Shown in pieces: positions 38,741 through 41,499 of a stretch of 41,499 nt of DNA; the first letter of the stretch is position 1, and every line of letters begins with the position of its first letter. The notes under the pieces are model-generated. The model saw only the letters and a list, made by a program, of their open reading frames with translations. It searched no databases and was not told the DNA's origin. The translations under genes were made by a program, and so were the position numbers. The stretch is from positions 1-41,499 of the IMG/VR virus record IMGVR_UViG_3300044612_000584. One strand, 5' to 3'. The DNA is from a virus.

Positions 38741-39298
38741 TCAGTCTTTCGGAACGGGCAGCGGCGCGTAGGACTTGTTGATCTTCGGAGCGGCCTGAGC
38801 ATGGTCTCGCCCAAACTGACCCTGCGGAGCCGAACCAAGCTGTTCTTCCTTGGCCCGCATCTGCAAACGAGCGCGACGGGCGTCGGCATCCTTAAACTGA
38901 CGAGTAACCTCTTCAGGACGCTCCATCAGGATCATCCCTTTACGCTCGATTGATTTAGCGGCCCCGATAGGCATCATTTCCGGGTGACGCTTGGCCGGTA
39001 CAGGCTCCCAGCCAGTACGGTGCAGAGAGGTCATGTAGGCCGGGTCTTCCTGATTGAAAAGCGTGTTGCGCTTCCATTCGTAGGTCCAGCCGTCCGGGGC
39101 CTTGGGGGTGCGGAAGGCGTCCTGTCCCTCATCAGCCTGACCAATATTGCCCATAATTTCCTGCGCCCTCTTTGCGGCGGCAGAACGGGGATCGGGTTCG
39201 CGCATTTCGGCCCTCATAGGCTGACGGATGGAAACAGGCTCAACAGTCTCAGGGTCAACTTTCCGGGGACGCCCACGGCGCTTTGCTACAGGTTCCAT
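38741..39298 (-). CDS. Assembly-region protein with AT-hook-like N-terminus, 185 aa
   Basis: The N-terminus has KRRGRPRKVDPETVEPVSIRQPM with an AT-hook-like RGRPRK, then helical charged segments (SAAAKRAQEIMGNIGQADEGQDAFRTPKAPDGWTYEWKRNTL, EDPAYMTSLHRTGWEPVPAKRHPEMMPI, then ADARRARLQMRAKEEQL). A protein of this kind sits beside scaffold and capsid genes in many alphaproteobacterial podoviruses; the tryptophan-rich WTYEWKRNTLFN phrase is typical. Role unknown, perhaps a DNA-binding assembly factor. The stop precedes a terminator by 20 nt. Confidence 0.75.
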   Translation of the reverse strand: MEPVAKRRGRPRKVDPETVEPVSIRQPMRAEMREPDPRSAAAKRAQEIMGNIGQADEGQDAFRTPKAPDGWTYEWKRNTLFNQEDPAYMTSLHRTGWEPVPAKRHPEMMPIGAAKSIERKGMILMERPEEVTRQFKDADARRARLQMRAKEEQLGSAPQGQFGRDHAQAAPKINKSYAPLPVPKD

Positions 39299-40212
39299 TA
39301 GTTCATTTTCCCTTCTTTTTTCAGGTCCATCATGTTTTTGTGGTACTCGGCAGGGGTCATGCCCATCATTTTAGCCATGTCGGCCTGTTCGCGGGTCAGG
39401 GTGGCCCGGTTGGCAGGCGTTCCCGTTCCGTTCCCACTGCGGCTCACAGGCGTGGCAGCAGGAGAGGCCCGTCTCTGGGTGGGTGCAGAAGCCGCAGACA
39501 TAACAGGTTCGGCGTCATAGACCGGCTCTGCCCTTCTGGGGTTCATTTTCAGCGTATCTTCGACGAACTCAAAGTATTCGTCGCTGTCAGCCGGGATTCC
39601 GTCTGCCGTGGCGATATTATGGGCCGCAATCATCTTCTGCATCAGCCGGGGATCGGTCACACACTGGGGGTGGGCGCGAACCCAGTCCGCAGAGCGCGGG
39701 GAAAGCTGGCTTGCGAACTCCTCAACGGGGTCCATACGCCTTTCCATAGGCTGAACCCGCTGCGGGGTCTGGCTTTCGAGGCTTTCCTTGCCCAAACGAA
39801 GCTGGTTTAGCTTCGCAGCCGTCTCCGACATGGCATAAGCGATGTTTGCCGCCTGTTCATTATCCCCGTTAGCCGTCGCGTTAGCATAATTGGCCTTCAG
39901 GATTTCCGTTTCGCGGGTCATTGACTCAATTGCACCGTTTACAAGGTGCAAATTGGCCTGATGAACGTCGGTTTCGGCCTTTGCAGCGGTATTGCTGCTC
40001 TGCCTAGCCCGATTTTCGGCCTCATACCGGGCAGCACGCTCGGTCTCAATCTGCTTTTTCAGGTCCGCAATAGCCTTTTCATGGTTTGAAGCACTAGCTT
40101 CTACCGGTTCAGGCTTTTCTGTGATCTCAAGTTCAAGTTCGGGCTGGGTCTCCGTGGCTTCCGGGGCCTCCAAAACAACCTCAACCTCTTCTTCCTTTTG
40201 CTTTTTTGCCAT
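39298..40212 (-). CDS. Capsid scaffolding protein, 304 aa
   Basis: ATG 40212 is chosen over the TTG at 40233. The N-terminus is strongly acidic (KKQKEEEVEVVLEAPEATETQPELELEI); the centre is a long coiled coil (NHEKAIADLKKQIETERAARYEAENRARQSS); the C-terminal third is Ala/Pro-rich and ends in a basic helix (REQADMAKMMGMTPAEYHKNMMDLKKEGKMN), the usual capsid-binding element of scaffolds. WVRAHPQCVTD-like phrases occur in related proteins. It helps form the procapsid and leaves before packaging. It overlaps the next gene by 1 nt. Confidence 0.85.
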   Translation of the reverse strand: MAKKQKEEEVEVVLEAPEATETQPELELEITEKPEPVEASASNHEKAIADLKKQIETERAARYEAENRARQSSNTAAKAETDVHQANLHLVNGAIESMTRETEILKANYANATANGDNEQAANIAYAMSETAAKLNQLRLGKESLESQTPQRVQPMERRMDPVEEFASQLSPRSADWVRAHPQCVTDPRLMQKMIAAHNIATADGIPADSDEYFEFVEDTLKMNPRRAEPVYDAEPVMSAASAPTQRRASPAATPVSRSGNGTGTPANRATLTREQADMAKMMGMTPAEYHKNMMDLKKEGKMN

Positions 40213-40226
40213 TTTAATTGGTCCTT

Positions 40227-40619
40227 TCACCAAATCTTGTCAGGTACGTCGATCTTCCCGCGCACGGAGGTGTCATCCAGCATCCGGCACAGGACGCCAT
40301 TGACGGTAATCGGCCAGCCATCTGAAGGCCGGAACACGATCCAATCGTCCAGTTCAATGTTCATGTCCTTGAACCACAGGCTGTCATCACCCTCGAAAGC
40401 AGCCGGACCCTTCTTCAGGACTAGGCCGACCTTCGACTGGTATTGGTCTTCGGCGCGGTGAGCGTCTGGCAAGAAAATGCCGCTCTTGGTCTTTTCCGGC
40501 CTGACATAGACAGCAATCAAAATCTGGTTGTTATAGATTTCAAAGCTATCTGTGTTCCCGATTTGTTCTTTTAGAACTACTTTCGGGTCTGCGTCGTGTT
40601 CCATCATTCTAGGAGGCAT
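40227..40619 (-). CDS. GroES-like co-chaperonin, 130 aa
   Basis: The GroES fold is seen in YNNQILIAVYVRPEKTKSGIFLP, the mobile-loop part DAHRAEDQYQSKVGLVLKKGP, then LDDWIVFRPSDGWPITVNGVLCRML. Longer than host GroES (about 95 aa) because of extra N- and C-terminal segments. Phage GroES-like proteins (T4 gp31 type) dock on GroEL so that large or difficult capsid proteins fold. It lies directly upstream of the scaffold gene, as expected. ATG 40619 follows AAGGG. Confidence 0.9.
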   Translation of the reverse strand: MPPRMMEHDADPKVVLKEQIGNTDSFEIYNNQILIAVYVRPEKTKSGIFLPDAHRAEDQYQSKVGLVLKKGPAAFEGDDSLWFKDMNIELDDWIVFRPSDGWPITVNGVLCRMLDDTSVRGKIDVPDKIW

Positions 40620-40636
40620 AGGTATCCCTTTAATAC

Positions 40637-40840
40637 TTAGCGGTTGCGTTGTTCGGATGCTTCTTGGGCTATTTCGATCATGTCTTCCATGTCGTTTAGA
40701 GCCGCGATTTTCCCCATCAGATACTTAAAATCAGCTACATTTTCGTAAGAGTTAACTGACAAATTATCCTTTAAATCCAATATCCTATGAGCAATCAGAC
40801 GCTTTAATTCGCGCTGAAAAACCGTATCAATTGTTTGCAT
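40637..40840 (-). CDS. Small helical protein, 67 aa
   Basis: Helical and charged: MQTIDTVFQRELKRLIAHRI, then NLSVNSYENVADFKYLMGKIAALNDMEDMIEIAQEASEQ. A good ribosome site (AAGGGGTTTC) precedes ATG 40840. Located between the Pro-rich gene and the GroES-like gene. Small proteins at this place are frequent in podoviruses and have no known function. Confidence 0.75.
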   Translation of the reverse strand: MQTIDTVFQRELKRLIAHRILDLKDNLSVNSYENVADFKYLMGKIAALNDMEDMIEIAQEASEQRNR

Positions 40841-40858
40841 GAAACCCCTTTATCAAGC

Positions 40859-40889
40859 AAAAAAATGGGCCGAGGTTTCCCCCGGCCCA
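40859..40889 (-). terminator. Intrinsic terminator with GAAA loop
   Basis: TGGGCCGGGG pairs with CCTCGGCCCA (one G:T) around GAAA, followed by a run of seven T on the minus strand. It ends the transcript of the Pro-rich gene and the genes to its right. Confidence 0.85.
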
Positions 40890-40922
40890 CTACATATAGT
40901 TACTAATTACCAGATTGGCAAC

Positions 40923-41480
40923 TTAGACCGGCTTGACATACTTCTTCTTGGCAATCTCGATCTTCTCAAGGCGACCAAGCCCGCCGCCAGAACCAGCGTC
41001 CATATCCTCGTAGGAACTATAGCTGCGGTGACCGACCTTGCCGCCAGACTTGCGCGGCATCGGCGGCATACCCGGAGGCGGACCACCGACCGGGGGCATA
41101 CCGGGGGGCATTCCACCCGGCGGCATTCCCGGAGGAGCGCCCATCGGCGGCATCGGGGGCGGCGGGGGCGGCATTGGACGGGGCGGCGGGGGCATCGGAG
41201 CGCCCGGAGCCGGAGGCTGGTTGTCCATCTTGTGCGGGTTGATGATGATGTTGATGTTGGTCTTGCCGCTCTTCTTGGACTTGGGAGCGTCATCATTCAT
41301 CGCATTCAACAGGCCACCACCCGTAGCGCGGGCAATACGGCCACCGGTCGGACGGGTGCCGCCAGTGTAGTTGCTGCCCTTAACGGTCATAGCCATGCCG
41401 CCACGCTTCAGACCGCTCTTATCTTCCACCCTGTCCATCAATTCGTCTTCGGTCATAGCGCGGGGTTTGCGGGTAGTCAT
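40923..41480 (-). CDS. Pro/Gly/Met-rich virion-region protein with KSGGK and TGGRI motifs, 185 aa
   Basis: The N-terminal 60 residues are basic and Gly-rich (GLKRGGMAMTVKGSNYTGG, RPTGGRIARATGGGLL). Residues about 88-140 are almost only Pro, Met and Gly. The C-terminus has PRKSGGKVGHRSYSSYEDM and a basic helix. No enzymatic motif. It probably lies just downstream of portal-type genes outside the window, so an assembly or portal-associated function is inferred. Complete in the window, with no clear ribosome site at the predicted start; ATG 41456 is an alternative. Confidence 0.68.
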   Translation of the reverse strand: MTTRKPRAMTEDELMDRVEDKSGLKRGGMAMTVKGSNYTGGTRPTGGRIARATGGGLLNAMNDDAPKSKKSGKTNINIIINPHKMDNQPPAPGAPMPPPPRPMPPPPPPMPPMGAPPGMPPGGMPPGMPPVGGPPPGMPPMPRKSGGKVGHRSYSSYEDMDAGSGGGLGRLEKIEIAKKKYVKPV

Positions 41481-41499
41481 GCCAGCAGTACGCTGGCGG

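Noticed and set aside
37885-38889. Decoration-like gene extended to 38889
   Set aside because: The extra 127 residues are Arg/Leu-rich, run antisense to the next gene and through a terminator; ATG 38508 has a strong ribosome site.

Overview
The window is a continuous piece of a tailed double-stranded DNA phage genome. It is dense with short overlapping genes, and most lie on the minus strand. The host is most likely an alphaproteobacterium: the phage carries a GcrA-type regulator (a family nearly confined to that class), a holin resembling the three-TM gene-transfer-agent holins, and virion proteins of types familiar from alphaproteobacterial phages. Adaptor-like and P22-gp10-like proteins, large internal virion proteins, and the absence of a tape measure, sheath or tail-tube gene suggest a podovirus. 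Terminase, portal, DNA polymerase and integrase genes are not seen, so the window does not hold the whole genome.

Left end (1-1410, + strand): a regulatory stretch of about 325 bases rich in repeats, palindromes and hairpins, with a promoter that has a perfect palindrome in its spacer. It leads to four small + strand genes ending in a bidirectional terminator.

Early/replication operon (7639 down to 1409, - strand): a Cro-like repressor, a LexA-like DNA-binding protein, an HNH nuclease, tandem paralogues, a RusA resolvase, the GcrA-like protein, a DUF1376 replication protein, and a primase-helicase. The primase zinc finger lies in a separate overlapping frame that joins the Toprim-helicase frame at a TTTT slip site. 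Stop and start codons overlap almost throughout, and there is one recognisable promoter at 7682-7709.

Recombination module (7750-10376, + strand): YqaJ exonuclease, ERF annealing protein, a small protein ending in the SSB-type tip DDDIPF, a PD-(D/E)XK nuclease-like protein and an HNH (DUF968/Ref-like) protein.

Virion and lysis region (41480 down to 10359, - strand): assembly genes (GroES-like co-chaperonin, scaffold, decoration-like protein, major capsid protein) punctuated by GAAA-loop terminators and one strong promoter. These are followed by adaptor, fibre, lysis, internal virion and S74-type fibre genes.

Most notable is 25241-33574. Two large collagen-like Gly-X-Y proteins sit beside two 2-oxoglutarate/Fe(II) oxygenases and a methyltransferase-glycosyltransferase-TPR fusion, and the genes from one collagen-like protein down to the fusion are linked by overlapping stop/start codons. 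This looks like a phage-encoded system for making and then hydroxylating and glycosylating collagen-like virion fibres. The link is inferred from layout and family knowledge, not demonstrated.
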